A DNA stretch of 64,000 nucleotides, taken from the NCBI RefSeq assembly GCF_019973735.1, contig NZ_AP024463.1, forward strand, positions 1,798,001 to 1,862,000, given 5' to 3'. Every line of letters starts with the position of its first letter. The first letter of the stretch is position 1. Under the pieces are notes generated by a model, which saw only the letters and a program-made list of their open reading frames with translations, made no database searches and was not told where the DNA came from. Position numbers and translations under genes: made by a program. Positions 8,830-18,842 of this stretch are shown here, in pieces. Source of the stretch: Arachnia rubra (lineage in GTDB: Bacteria > Actinomycetota > Actinomycetes > Propionibacteriales > Propionibacteriaceae).

Positions 8830-8985
8830 TTAACCGGCGAGGCGGGAGAAGAAACGAGCGATCGACTCGAAGGCCCCGAAGAATGTCCTGATAGCCTCCG
8901 CAGCCGCTTCGGGACGGGTGAACAGGTAGAAGACCACGAAGGCGATGCCGAGCACAAGCAGAACCTTCTTGATCCAGCCAACCAT
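8830..8985 (-). CDS. Small 51-residue membrane protein
   Basis: This short gene reads MVGWIKKVLLVLGIAFVVFY, then LFTRPEAAAEAIRTFFGAF, ending SRLAG. It has an N-terminal positive patch (IKK), one transmembrane helix (about residues 8-22) and an amphipathic tail. GGAG sits 5 bases before the ATG at 8985. The stop is 7 bases before the PH-domain gene, so the two are very likely co-translated. I recognise no named family; the pairing with a bPH2 protein suggests a shared membrane role. Confidence comes from the clean SD, the hydrophobic pattern and the coupling. Confidence 0.65.
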   Translation of the reverse strand: MVGWIKKVLLVLGIAFVVFYLFTRPEAAAEAIRTFFGAFESIARFFSRLAG

Positions 8986-9192
8986 GATGTCTCCAAGTCT
9001 CAAGGGGGAAGGGACTCAAATGAGCACTTACCAGTGTGCATGAACCCTGGGCATCAGCTAAATCCGACGCGCCGCCGTCCAAACTCGTAGTGTCGCACTC
9101 GGTGCTCCCCCGCCGCTGTCACGCCGCGCCGCCGGACCGGATGAAACTTTTGTCCCCACCCCGCCGGTCAAGCCAGAAAGCCGGGTGTAACA

Positions 9193-9651
9193 ATGGCGGG
9201 CATGGAGAACCAAGATCTGTTCATCTGCATCGATCACGTCGGCCTGGCGGTCCGGGACCTTGATGAGGCCATCAAGTTCCACACCGAGGTCTTCGGTTGG
9301 CGAGAGCTGCACCGGGAGATCAATGAGGAGCAGGGCGTCGCCGAGGCCATGATCGGCACCGGGACTCAGGGAGAAGAGAACGCCAAGATCCAGCTCCTGG
9401 CCCCCCTCAACGAGAACTCCACTATCGCCAAGTGGCTTGACCGCAACGGCGGCCCTGGCATCCAGCAGCTCGCCTATCGCGTCCATGACCTGGACCATGT
9501 GAGTGCCGTCTTGCGGGAACGTGGCCTCAGGCTGCTGTTCCCAGAAGCCAAGCGCGGCACCGCTGATTCCCGCATCAACTTTGTTCACCCGAAGGACGCC
9601 GGCGGGGTCCTTCTTGAGCTGGTGGAGCCTGCAAAGAGCGCCTCTCACTGA
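9193..9651 (+). CDS. mce: Methylmalonyl-CoA epimerase
   Basis: This 152-residue vicinal-oxygen-chelate enzyme interconverts (R)- and (S)-methylmalonyl-CoA in the propionate (Wood-Werkman) pathway. It opens DLFICIDHVGLAV, closely resembling the Propionibacterium epimerase start. Its duplicated beta-alpha-beta-beta-beta modules include FGWRELHREINEEQGVAE, RVHDLDHVSAVLRERG and INFVHPKDAGGVLLELVEP, the last with the metal-binding Glu. Where the Propionibacterium freudenreichii enzyme, as I recall it, has a metal-ligand His (LHHMAW), this one reads IQQLAY. The start is ATG 9193; the ATG at 9202 is an alternative that matches the homologue better. pduO, which makes coenzyme B12 for the next enzyme, lies 5 kb away. 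Confidence 0.93.
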   Translation: MAGMENQDLFICIDHVGLAVRDLDEAIKFHTEVFGWRELHREINEEQGVAEAMIGTGTQGEENAKIQLLAPLNENSTIAKWLDRNGGPGIQQLAYRVHDLDHVSAVLRERGLRLLFPEAKRGTADSRINFVHPKDAGGVLLELVEPAKSASH

Positions 9652-9753
9652 GATCGATGCGATACGCCGGTGGACGCGCCTGAGCTCCACCGGCACCAAT
9701 ACCTTCACTCCAAGGTAGGCTCAGTACCGATCGTGCCAAGCCAGGAGACAACA

Positions 9754-10848
9754 ATGACCGATGTTCGTACCGAGATCGAGGAGGAAACCGGCCTCAACCT
9801 CTTCGAGGACAAGGCCAGCGCCGTCGGGGGATTCCCCCATGCCATGCTCGGCTATGACAAACAGGCGGTGGATTCCTACATCCAGGATCTTGAGCAGCGG
9901 ATGCTTGAGATGAAGGTCCAGCTGCGAGAGCAGCGCCGGGAGACGAGCTTCGCCCGCTCGCAAGTCGGGACCACGGATTTTTCCAAGTTGGGAGCCCATG
10001 CCCGTGCTCTGCTGGAGGCAGCAGAGGCTCAGGCGGCAGAGCTGGTGCGGTTGGCCGAGGCCGAGTCCGACCGGCTACGGCAGGAAGCCCGGCTGTCGGC
10101 AGCTGCCTCTCGCGAGGCTGCGCAGCAGGAGGCCGACGACGTCCGGCTGTCCGGGCTCGCCAGCCTCCGCAAGCTCCGGCAGGAGCAGGCAGAGGCTGGG
10201 CAGGCAGTGCTCGAAGCTGCCCGGCGCGATGCAAACCTGGTACGCGCCGACGCGGAGGCCCAGTCAAAATCCCTGCTGGAGGAAACGGCGCAGCGTATCA
10301 ACGCACAGCTGGAGGCTGCCCGTCTCGATGCCGCACGGACGCGCCAGGAGGCGGAGCGCGACGCCACTGCCGCTCGCCTGGCAACGGAAAAATCCACTGC
10401 CACCGCCCTGTCCAAGCAGGCAGAGGCCGTCAGGAAGACAGAGGAGAATGTCACGGCTCAGCTCACCGAGGCCCGGGCGCGCTCTGACGCTGCCTCAAAG
10501 CAGATCGAGGAGGCCCGGTCAGAGGCGATCAAGATCCGTGAGTCAGCGGTGGAGGAAGCCGAGCAGATCCGGCTGACCGCCACCCGTGAGGCTGAGGCCA
10601 CGCTGTCTGCCATGCGGGATGAGGTGCACCAGAAGCAGGAGCAACTCGAGGAACAGGTCGCCTGGCGCAAGGAACAGCTCGAGCGGGAGGTGGCTGCCCT
10701 GATGGCGCGCCGGACTTCCATCATCGCATCTATGCAGAACCTGCGTGCCATGGCTGAGGAGGCTGTGCCTGACATGGAGCTGACCGAGATCATTAGCGCT
10801 GACGAGGTGACGTCCCCGCAGCCGAGGGATCACAAGCAGGCAAAGTGA
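9754..10848 (+). CDS. DivIVA-like N-terminus coiled-coil protein
   Basis: This is a 364-residue, almost entirely helical protein. After an acidic N-terminus it has a DivIVA-like entry motif (GFPHAMLGYDKQAVDSYIQD, residues about 28-47, then LEQRMLEMKVQL). About 280 residues of Ala/Glu/Arg-rich coiled coil follow, and a short tail. Such proteins act as polar or cytoskeletal scaffolds in actinobacteria (relatives of Wag31, FilP/Scy), but I cannot assign a specific orthologue. The ATG at 9754 has CAGGAG upstream. The stop overlaps the next gene's GTG (GTGA), so it is coupled to the AI-2E family permease. Confidence 0.75.
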   Translation: MTDVRTEIEEETGLNLFEDKASAVGGFPHAMLGYDKQAVDSYIQDLEQRMLEMKVQLREQRRETSFARSQVGTTDFSKLGAHARALLEAAEAQAAELVRLAEAESDRLRQEARLSAAASREAAQQEADDVRLSGLASLRKLRQEQAEAGQAVLEAARRDANLVRADAEAQSKSLLEETAQRINAQLEAARLDAARTRQEAERDATAARLATEKSTATALSKQAEAVRKTEENVTAQLTEARARSDAASKQIEEARSEAIKIRESAVEEAEQIRLTATREAEATLSAMRDEVHQKQEQLEEQVAWRKEQLEREVAALMARRTSIIASMQNLRAMAEEAVPDMELTEIISADEVTSPQPRDHKQAK

Positions 10849-12185
10849 CGGTCTCGGGCCCCGAGGCAGAAGATGATCTTCCTTCCCAGGCATCGGAGGG
10901 ATTCCCCGGATCGGCTGCCACTTCACCGGCCGCTCCCGGGGAACCGGACAGCCTAGTCCCCAAAACTGGTTCAGCTGTCCCCCGGTCGCAAGGGGGTTTC
11001 CAGCCCCGTGGACTGCGCGGTTTACTGCACCGGTTCCGCCGCGCCTTCAGCGGAATGTTCGGCAATGCCCGCCAGGGGGCGAAACAACTGCTGACCCCCA
11101 CCCCGGAGGAGCCGGTGAAGCCGGTTCCCCCGGTGGTCGTGCAAAATGAGGCCAAGCTGCTGAACCATTCACCGTTCTCCATCGGCTTCTTCGGGGCACT
11201 GGGTGTGCTCGTAGCGATCGGCTTGATTGTCGCGGCTTTGCAGGTCCAGAACATCTTGGTGCTGGTGGTGCTCTCTCTGTTCCTCGCCCTGGGGCTGAAT
11301 CCAGCCGTCGAGTTCTTCACAAGACGCCGGGTGCCCCGGCCGCTGGCGGTCTTCATCGTGACGGTGGCCCTGTTGGGAGTCATTGTGCTGGGGGTGACGG
11401 CGCTGGTTCCGTTGATGACCAACCAGGTGCAGTCACTCGCCTTCCGGGTTCCCTACTGGATAGGGATGCTAGCTACGAATGAGCAGGTGGCCCGCTGGGA
11501 TGCCCAATACAACTTGCTGGAGACGGCTCAGCGCTACCTTGCCTCGGGCGGGCTGGTGCAGAATCTGTTCGGAGGCATCTGGGGGGCTGGCGTCCTGGTC
11601 GGCCAGTTCATTTTCTCCGTGATCATGACACTGGTGCTCACCATTTACTTCCTAGCCTCGCTTCCCGCCATCAAAGAGGTCATCTACAAGCTGGCCCCTG
11701 CCAGCCGAAGGGAGCGTTCCCGGTATCTGGCTGATGAGATCTTCCGGGGGGTCTCTGGATACATCACCGGTATGTTCATGGTGGTCACCGTGGCCTCCGG
11801 ATGCAGCTTCGTCTTCATGAACGTCATCGGCCTGGGGGCATATTCACTGGCCTTGGCCTTCATTGTGGCGCTGTTCTGCTTCATCCCCCTGGTCGGTTCC
11901 TCACTAGCGATGCTCGCGGTCGCCCTGGTCGGTTTCGCAACCTCCCCCACCATCGGCATCGCCACCATCATCTACTTCCTGATCTATCAGCAGTTCGACG
12001 CCTATGTCCTCTACCCGACGGTCATGAAACGTACCGTCAAGGTGCCCGGGGCACTCGTGGTGCTGTCCGCGCTGATCGGCGGCATCCTTCTGGGACTCAT
12101 CGGCGCCTTGATCGCCATCCCGACAACAGCCGCCTTGCTGCTGCTCTACCGAGAGGTGCTCCAGCCGCATCTGGACGCCAGCTAG
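10845..12185 (+). CDS. AI-2E transporter family membrane protein
   Basis: This 446-residue protein has a roughly 100-residue cytoplasmic N-terminal extension rich in Pro/Gly/Ser. About eight transmembrane helices of the AI-2E_transport (UPF0118, TqsA/YdiK) family follow. Typical patterns are [20 protein letters not shown] with [37 protein letters not shown], and the C-terminal [20 protein letters not shown]. The family includes autoinducer and sodium/proton exporters, so the substrate here is unknown. The GTG start at 10845 overlaps the preceding stop, and nucS starts 10 bases after its own stop. Confidence 0.88.
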   Translation: MTVSGPEAEDDLPSQASEGFPGSAATSPAAPGEPDSLVPKTGSAVPRSQGGFQPRGLRGLLHRFRRAFSGMFGNARQGAKQLLTPTPEEPVKPVPPVVVQNEAKLLNHSPFSIGFFGALGVLVAIGLIVAALQVQNILVLVVLSLFLALGLNPAVEFFTRRRVPRPLAVFIVTVALLGVIVLGVTALVPLMTNQVQSLAFRVPYWIGMLATNEQVARWDAQYNLLETAQRYLASGGLVQNLFGGIWGAGVLVGQFIFSVIMTLVLTIYFLASLPAIKEVIYKLAPASRRERSRYLADEIFRGVSGYITGMFMVVTVASGCSFVFMNVIGLGAYSLALAFIVALFCFIPLVGSSLAMLAVALVGFATSPTIGIATIIYFLIYQQFDAYVLYPTVMKRTVKVPGALVVLSALIGGILLGLIGALIAIPTTAALLLLYREVLQPHLDAS

Positions 12186-12195
12186 GATGTGTCGC

Positions 12196-12888
12196 GTGCG
12201 TCTCGTCATCGCCCAGTGCCAGGTCGACTACGCGGGTCGGCTAACAGCTCACCTGCCTATGGCCAAACGCCTGATCATGCTGAAAGCGGACGGCTCTGTC
12301 TCCGTCCATGCAGATGACCGGGCGTTCAAGCCCCTCAACTGGATGAGTGCGCCCTGCACACTGACCGTGATCGAGCCCGACGAGGCTGCGCAGGAAGCCG
12401 GTGCCACAGCGTTGTGGCTAGTGCGTTCCCGGTCCGGTGACACACTCAGGATCGCTCTGGGCGAGGTGTTCTTGGATGCCGATCATAACTTCGGGGTGGA
12501 TCCGGGGCTGCAGAAGGACGGAGTGGAGGCACACCTGCAGGCTCTGCTGGCAGAGCATCCGGCGACCTTCGGGACTGGCTGGCAGGTGGTCAAACGTGAG
12601 TTCTACACGCCGATCGGCCCGGTGGATCTCCTGCTGCGTGACGCTGAGGGCCTGCACGTCGCGGTGGAGGTGAAGCGACGGGGTGAGATTGACGGCGTCG
12701 AGCAGTTGACCCGCTACCTGGAGCTGATGAATCGCGACCCGCAGCTGGCCCCCGTGCGCGGGATCTTCGCGGCACAACAAATCAAACCGCAGGCTGCCAC
12801 TCTTGCCGCGGACCGGGGGATTGACTGCCAGCTGCTCGACTATGACGCGCTGCGTGGCATGGACAACTCCGAGGATCGGCTGTTCTGA
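12196..12888 (+). CDS. nucS: Mismatch-specific endonuclease NucS (EndoMS)
   Basis: This 230-residue enzyme cleaves mismatched DNA in actinobacteria and archaea, replacing MutSL-type mismatch repair. The N-terminal dimerisation/DNA-binding domain starts [20 protein letters not shown] and contains [20 protein letters not shown] and WMSAPC. The C-terminal RecB-like nuclease domain has [29 protein letters not shown] and the catalytic [20 protein letters not shown]. The C-terminus ends in DRLF, a sliding-clamp (DnaN) binding tail typical of NucS. I chose GTG 12196 because family members start with RLVIAQC and AGGA lies 8 bases upstream. The stop overlaps the next ATG. Confidence 0.96.
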   Translation: MRLVIAQCQVDYAGRLTAHLPMAKRLIMLKADGSVSVHADDRAFKPLNWMSAPCTLTVIEPDEAAQEAGATALWLVRSRSGDTLRIALGEVFLDADHNFGVDPGLQKDGVEAHLQALLAEHPATFGTGWQVVKREFYTPIGPVDLLLRDAEGLHVAVEVKRRGEIDGVEQLTRYLELMNRDPQLAPVRGIFAAQQIKPQAATLAADRGIDCQLLDYDALRGMDNSEDRLF

Positions 12889-13163
12889 TGGCTCGGCGTG
12901 CCTCAAAGCATCTGCGTCCGCCACGTCCTCTGGACACCTCTCGGCATGTCTCCCGGCAGGCCACGTCTTCGGGTTCCTTTCTGGTGCGGGAGGTGCCGAA
13001 AGATCGTGCTTTGAAGCAATACATCTGTCCGGGCTGCAATAACCAGATCCCCGTCGGCATGGCCCATCTGGTGGCATGGCCCGAAGAGCCTGGCCTTGGA
13101 TTCGATTCAGGGGTGGAGCAACGCCGCCACTGGCACTCTCACTGCTGGAGGGTGAACCGATGA
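12888..13163 (+). CDS. Conserved actinobacterial zinc-ribbon protein
   Basis: This is a 91-residue basic protein. The C-terminal half carries a probable single zinc site: YICPGCNNQIPVGMAHLV, then RRHWHSHCW (CxxC plus His and Cys). The N-terminal 40 residues are Arg/Ser-rich and probably disordered. Similar proteins follow nucS in other actinobacteria and are annotated as hypothetical. The start overlaps the nucS stop (TGATG) and its own stop overlaps the hydrolase start (ATGA), so the three genes are translationally coupled. No activity can be inferred. Confidence 0.8.
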   Translation: MARRASKHLRPPRPLDTSRHVSRQATSSGSFLVREVPKDRALKQYICPGCNNQIPVGMAHLVAWPEEPGLGFDSGVEQRRHWHSHCWRVNR

Positions 13164-13966
13164 TCCACTACATCACCACAGGGTCAGGACCCATACAGTT
13201 GGTGTTCCTGCATGGCCTATTCGGGCAGGGCAAGAACTTCTCCCGGATCGCAGCCGCCCTGGCCGACGTGGCGACCTGTCACCTGCCTGATCTCCCCAAT
13301 CATGGCGCCTCGTCGTGGACAGTGGGTTTCAGTCTCGACGGCCAGGCTGAGCACATTGCCCGCTGGCTGCAGAAAAGCTTCGCCAGCCCCGTCGCGCTGG
13401 TGGGACATTCGCTTGGCGGCAAACTGGCAATGCGACTGGCGCTCTCCCATCCTGAGATGGTTGACCGCCTGCTGGTCGCGGACATCTCGCCAGCACCGAG
13501 TGATGGTCCCAGCAGTTTTGCTCCCCTAGTCGGGGCCATGCACAGTCTCGACCTGGAGCACTTGACCAGCCGCACCGAGGCCAGCCGTCGGCTCTCCACA
13601 GCTATTCCCGACCCCCAGGTCCGGGGGTTTCTGCTGCAGAACCTCCGGCGGCTCAGCGGGGACTGGGCTTGGATGGCCAATCTGGACCTGCTTGGTGACT
13701 CCCTGGGAACCATTGGTGGCTGGCCACACACAGATGCGGTCTATGACGGCCCGGTCTGGTGGGTCGCTGGAGGCCAGTCCTCCTACGTCCAGCCTGAGCA
13801 CGCCGAGCCGATGCGCCGTCTATTCCCGCGAGTGGTCACGATCACGCTGAAACGCGCAGGACACTGGGTACATGCCGATGACCCAGAGGCGTTCACCTCG
13901 ATCTGCAGAGAGTTCCTGGCCTCACCAGCGGGTAGGACCCAGCCGTTGCAGCAGACCGTCAGCTGA
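13160..13966 (+). CDS. Alpha/beta hydrolase (YbfF-like)
   Basis: This 268-residue alpha/beta-hydrolase-fold protein shows the oxyanion-hole strand (LVFLHGLFGQGKNF), the nucleophile elbow GHSLGGK (Ser about residue 80) and the late His in KRAGHWVHAD (about 238). The acid is probably an Asp in the VYDGPVWWVAGGQSSY region. Best matches by pattern are YbfF-like esterases/acyl-CoA thioesterases; the substrate is unknown. It has no signal peptide, so it is cytoplasmic. The ATG at 13160 overlaps the previous stop. It converges on the cyclophilin gene, leaving 23 bases between stops. Confidence 0.88.
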   Translation: MIHYITTGSGPIQLVFLHGLFGQGKNFSRIAAALADVATCHLPDLPNHGASSWTVGFSLDGQAEHIARWLQKSFASPVALVGHSLGGKLAMRLALSHPEMVDRLLVADISPAPSDGPSSFAPLVGAMHSLDLEHLTSRTEASRRLSTAIPDPQVRGFLLQNLRRLSGDWAWMANLDLLGDSLGTIGGWPHTDAVYDGPVWWVAGGQSSYVQPEHAEPMRRLFPRVVTITLKRAGHWVHADDPEAFTSICREFLASPAGRTQPLQQTVS

Positions 13967-13989
13967 ACGCTGCCCTGGCGGTGACGTTG

Positions 13990-14688
13990 TCAGCTCAGCG
14001 TGACGGACCTGATGAGCACCTCGCCTATAGGTGTTGTGCCGTCGGAGGCGTCAACGCCCTGCGCAGCGATGCCCTGCACAACCGTCAGCCCGGCTTCATC
14101 TACCGTCCCGAAGACGGTGTACTCAGGGCTTAGCTGCGTATCCTCCCATACGATGAAGAACTGCGACCCAGCGGTGTTGGGTTCCCCGGTATTGGCCATG
14201 GCGACGATGCCCCGAGGGTAGGTGGCGGTGTCCCCTTCCCGCTCCAGTCCGGTGGTCCGCGGGTTCAGCTCGTCTGGAATCGTGTAGCCAGGGCCGCCGG
14301 TACCGGTGCCGGTGGGGTCACCGCATTGCAGGGTAAAAGTGCCGTAGTCGGTCAGACGGTGGCATCTCGTCTCGTCAAACCAGCCCTGCTGCGCAAGGGA
14401 CATGAACGAGTTGATGGTGCAGGGAGTGGCCGAACGATCCATCGTGATCTCGATATCGCCCGTTGCTAGATGAAGAGTCGCCTTCGTCTCCCCGACGTTC
14501 AGTACGTCATCAGCGCTTGGGGGATCCACGGGTTTGGCTGGTTCCCCACTGGGCGGGTAGGAACAGCTGACCGCGCGTGTCGCCTCATCGGCGGGGGCTG
14601 ACTGATTTGCATTGCCGCATCCCGCAAGCAGGGCCACGGACGTGATCGTGAACAGGGGGACCAAGGCCTTGAATGACACCTCAGCCAT
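13990..14688 (-). CDS. Cyclophilin-type peptidyl-prolyl isomerase, lipoprotein
   Basis: This 232-residue protein has a lipoprotein signal (hydrophobic h-region then LLAGC, Cys about residue 24). After a 35-residue acidic linker it has a cyclophilin domain. The domain motifs are ATLHLATGDIEITMDRSATP, NSFMSLAQQGWFDETRCHR, GIVAMANTGEPNTAGSQFFI and YTVFGTVDEAGLTVV. Secreted lipid-anchored cyclophilins help fold exported proteins. The gene is divergent from pduO with only 18 bases between starts, so the promoters must overlap coding regions. Confidence 0.9.
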   Translation of the reverse strand: MAEVSFKALVPLFTITSVALLAGCGNANQSAPADEATRAVSCSYPPSGEPAKPVDPPSADDVLNVGETKATLHLATGDIEITMDRSATPCTINSFMSLAQQGWFDETRCHRLTDYGTFTLQCGDPTGTGTGGPGYTIPDELNPRTTGLEREGDTATYPRGIVAMANTGEPNTAGSQFFIVWEDTQLSPEYTVFGTVDEAGLTVVQGIAAQGVDASDGTTPIGEVLIRSVTLS

Positions 14689-14706
14689 TCTAGATAAAGT
14701 TGCTTC

Positions 14707-15339
14707 ATGGTGAACTTGACACGCATATACACCCGTACTGGCGATGCTGGGAAAACCCGTCTATCCGACAATGCAGAGGTCCCGAAGACTGATCTGAGAG
14801 TCGAGGCCTATGGGGCTGTGGACGAGACCAACTCCAACCTAGCCCTGGCGGTGGCTCATGGCGGCCTGCCCGAAAAGCTAGTTGAGATGCTGTCCCTGAT
14901 CCGCAACGAGTTGTTTGACGTCGGCGCCGATCTCAGCACCCCGCTGCATCCACACCCCGAGTATCCACCGTTGCGGATCGAGCAGTCCTCTATCGACCGG
15001 CTGGAGGAATGGTGCGATGAACTGGGTGCCGATCTCCCGGCGCTTCGCTCCTTCATTCTGGCTGGCGGTAGCCCTGCCGCAGCCCAACTGCACGTGGCTC
15101 GCACCGTGTGCCGGCGTGCGGAGCGGGTGGCCTGGCGGGCAGCTCAGTCCCACGGCACTGAACCCTCAGAGCAGCGCGGCGAAGGTGGGATCAACCTACT
15201 TGCGATCACCTACCTGAACCGGCTGAGCGACCTGCTATTCAATATGTGTCGGACCGCAGCGGGTCCTGAGGGCGATGTCCTGTGGGTCCCGGGAACAGAC
15301 CGTGAAGCACCGAAACGCCACCGACGTTCAAAAGGGTGA
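14707..15339 (+). CDS. pduO: Cob(I)alamin adenosyltransferase, PduO type
   Basis: This 210-residue enzyme transfers adenosyl from ATP to cob(I)alamin to make coenzyme B12, the cofactor of methylmalonyl-CoA mutase. The N-terminal ATP motif is RIYTRTGDAGKTRLSD and is followed by YGAVDETNSNLALA. Helical core motifs include FILAGGSPAAAQLHVARTVC, RRAERV and YLNRLSDLLFNMCR. The tail is basic (KRHRRSKG). Length is slightly above the usual 185-195 because of that tail. Its last 12 bases overlap the end of the convergent DUF2550 gene. Functionally it belongs with methylmalonyl-CoA epimerase at 9193. Confidence 0.94.
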   Translation: MVNLTRIYTRTGDAGKTRLSDNAEVPKTDLRVEAYGAVDETNSNLALAVAHGGLPEKLVEMLSLIRNELFDVGADLSTPLHPHPEYPPLRIEQSSIDRLEEWCDELGADLPALRSFILAGGSPAAAQLHVARTVCRRAERVAWRAAQSHGTEPSEQRGEGGINLLAITYLNRLSDLLFNMCRTAAGPEGDVLWVPGTDREAPKRHRRSKG

Positions 15340-15789
15340 ATCAGCGCTACCAGGTAGGTAATGGCTTCCCGGCGGAGCGGATTCTATCCAGGCCATCAGG
15401 CCCATCACATTGTCCAAGTCCATGGCGAGGTTGTGCTCATGCCCTGTGAAACGGTCTTTGATCGTGACAATCCAGGAGCGATCGAACAACACGACCTCCT
15501 CCAGAGCGGTTGCGGCACGGCGTCGTTGCCAGCTGGTCCCGGCGCGTGAGAAGGAGCAACTGGGCCGCAACGCCAGGGAGAAGGCGCGATACCAGTCCAA
15601 CCGGTCTCCACGATAACGGGCAAACCCCAGCACCCATCCGACGCCGGGCCCACCGTCACGCAGCCTGTGCGCGCAATCAAAAAGGCCGCCCTGGCGGGTG
15701 AGCCAACGGCGGCGCGCATAGAGCAGCAAAAAAGGCAGAATACAAGCGCAGGCGATCGCGATGACCACCGCGAAAGCCAACCAGCCCAT
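15328..15789 (-). CDS. DUF2550 family membrane-anchored protein
   Basis: This 153-residue protein has one N-terminal transmembrane helix (WLAFAVVIAIACACILPFLL). A cytoplasmic domain of the actinobacterial DUF2550 family follows: FDCAHRL, GWVLGFARYRGDRLDWYRAF, VVLFDRSWIVTIKD and LDNVMGLMAWIESAPPG. DUF2550 proteins sit downstream of atpC in many actinobacteria, as here, but have no known function. The ATG at 15789 is chosen over an upstream TTG at 15795. A 262-base gap separates it from atpC. Confidence 0.8.
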   Translation of the reverse strand: MGWLAFAVVIAIACACILPFLLLYARRRWLTRQGGLFDCAHRLRDGGPGVGWVLGFARYRGDRLDWYRAFSLALRPSCSFSRAGTSWQRRRAATALEEVVLFDRSWIVTIKDRFTGHEHNLAMDLDNVMGLMAWIESAPPGSHYLPGSADSPF

Positions 15790-16051
15790 GCACAAAACAT
15801 AGCGTCAACACATGCATATGACGAACCAGGACCCGCCACACGGCGTGTAAAAGAATTGTCTTCCCCGTAGGTATGCCGATAAAGCCAAACGGCATGCAAG
15901 CGTCATCATGGACAAGACTTCAACAGGTAAGGCGCACCGGGCCACACGCCGCCGACGATCCCCAGGCCAGGGAAGAAAGAAGCATGCATGTGTCAGAACA
16001 GCCGTTCCCAGCACGCTCTCCAGGTCTCCGCGCCCGCAGCCAAATCACTGA
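15790..16051. other. Non-coding gap between atpC and DUF2550 gene
   Basis: I see no convincing gene. There is a small hairpin (ATGCCG near 15873 with CGGCAT near 15889). The region must hold the DUF2550 promoter or a read-through path from the atp operon. No strong -35/-10 pair was identified. Confidence 0.4.
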
Positions 16052-17916
<1,865 letters not shown>

Positions 17917-17921
17917 TTACC

Positions 17922-18836
17922 TCATTCGTTTCCAGCTGACTCGGCGAGCGCTGAGGCACCACCGACGATTTCAGAGATTTCCTGGGTGATCTCGGCCTGG
18001 CGGGCCTGGTTGGCCTCTCGGGTCAGGCGTTCGATCAGTTGCTGCGCATTGTCCGTGGCCGATTTCATGGCCCGCTGCCTACTGGCCAGCTCCGATGCAC
18101 TCGAGTTGAGCAGCAGCGAATAGATCCTGTTGGTGACATACATCGGAAGCACCTGATCCAATACCGCAGCAGGGCTTGGCTCGAAGGCATAGTGAGGCAG
18201 CACATTGTCGCTGTTGCCTGTCGGCTCATCGGATTCCTCCACCACTAGAGGAAGCAGCCTGAGGGTCATGGCCTCCTGAGTCAGCATCGTCAGGAACCGG
18301 GTCCCGACGACATGCAGCTGGTCGACTCCCCCCTCCTCGTATGGGCGCAGGAACCTTTCCATCAACACGTCCGCGATCTGCTTGGCATGGGAATACTGGG
18401 GTGAGATGGAGAAACCCGTCCAGCTCTCCGCCACATCAAGGTTCCGGAAATCGCAGTAGGAGACTCCCTTGTTCCCGGTCACATAGAGCAGGCATTCCTG
18501 CCCCTCACCCCGCATCCGCGCCATGAGCTGCTCCGCGAGCCGGGTCACGTTGACCGAGTAGGCTCCAGCCAGTCCCCGGTCGCCAGTGATGATGAGCACC
18601 GCAGAACGCCGGGGCGGCTCCACGTCACGTAAAAACGGGTGCTCCAACACATGGGAGTAGTTCGCCAGGGCGGACACCGCGTGTACCAACGAGTCCGAGT
18701 AGGGCAGAGAGGACCGCACCGCCTGTTGAGCTTTGACGATACGCGAAGCCGCAATCAGCTCCATCGCCCGGGTGATCTTCTTGGTGGTGGCGACAGAGTT
18801 CCTTCGCTGCCTCAGTTCCCGCAGGCTGCTGGCCAT
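17922..18836 (-). CDS. atpG: ATP synthase gamma subunit
   Basis: This 304-residue rotor shaft subunit starts MASSLRELRQRRNSVATTKK with ITRAMELIAASR, a highly conserved N-terminal helix. It ends with the conserved C-terminal helix MKSATDNAQQLIERLTREAN followed by RQAEITQEISEIVGGA. The central Rossmann-like domain contains ITGDRGLAGAYS. Six bases separate it from atpA. No insertion or truncation is visible. Confidence 0.97.
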   Translation of the reverse strand: MASSLRELRQRRNSVATTKKITRAMELIAASRIVKAQQAVRSSLPYSDSLVHAVSALANYSHVLEHPFLRDVEPPRRSAVLIITGDRGLAGAYSVNVTRLAEQLMARMRGEGQECLLYVTGNKGVSYCDFRNLDVAESWTGFSISPQYSHAKQIADVLMERFLRPYEEGGVDQLHVVGTRFLTMLTQEAMTLRLLPLVVEESDEPTGNSDNVLPHYAFEPSPAAVLDQVLPMYVTNRIYSLLLNSSASELASRQRAMKSATDNAQQLIERLTREANQARQAEITQEISEIVGGASALAESAGNE

Positions 18837-18842
18837 CGGGCA

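Noticed and set aside
14680..14710. Cobalamin riboswitch before pduO
   Set aside because: Only 18 bases separate the divergent genes, far too short for the aptamer.
15805..16014. Possible 69-codon gene on the minus strand upstream of the DUF2550 gene
   Set aside because: Cys/Arg-rich random-looking composition, no SD and overlaps the likely promoter region.
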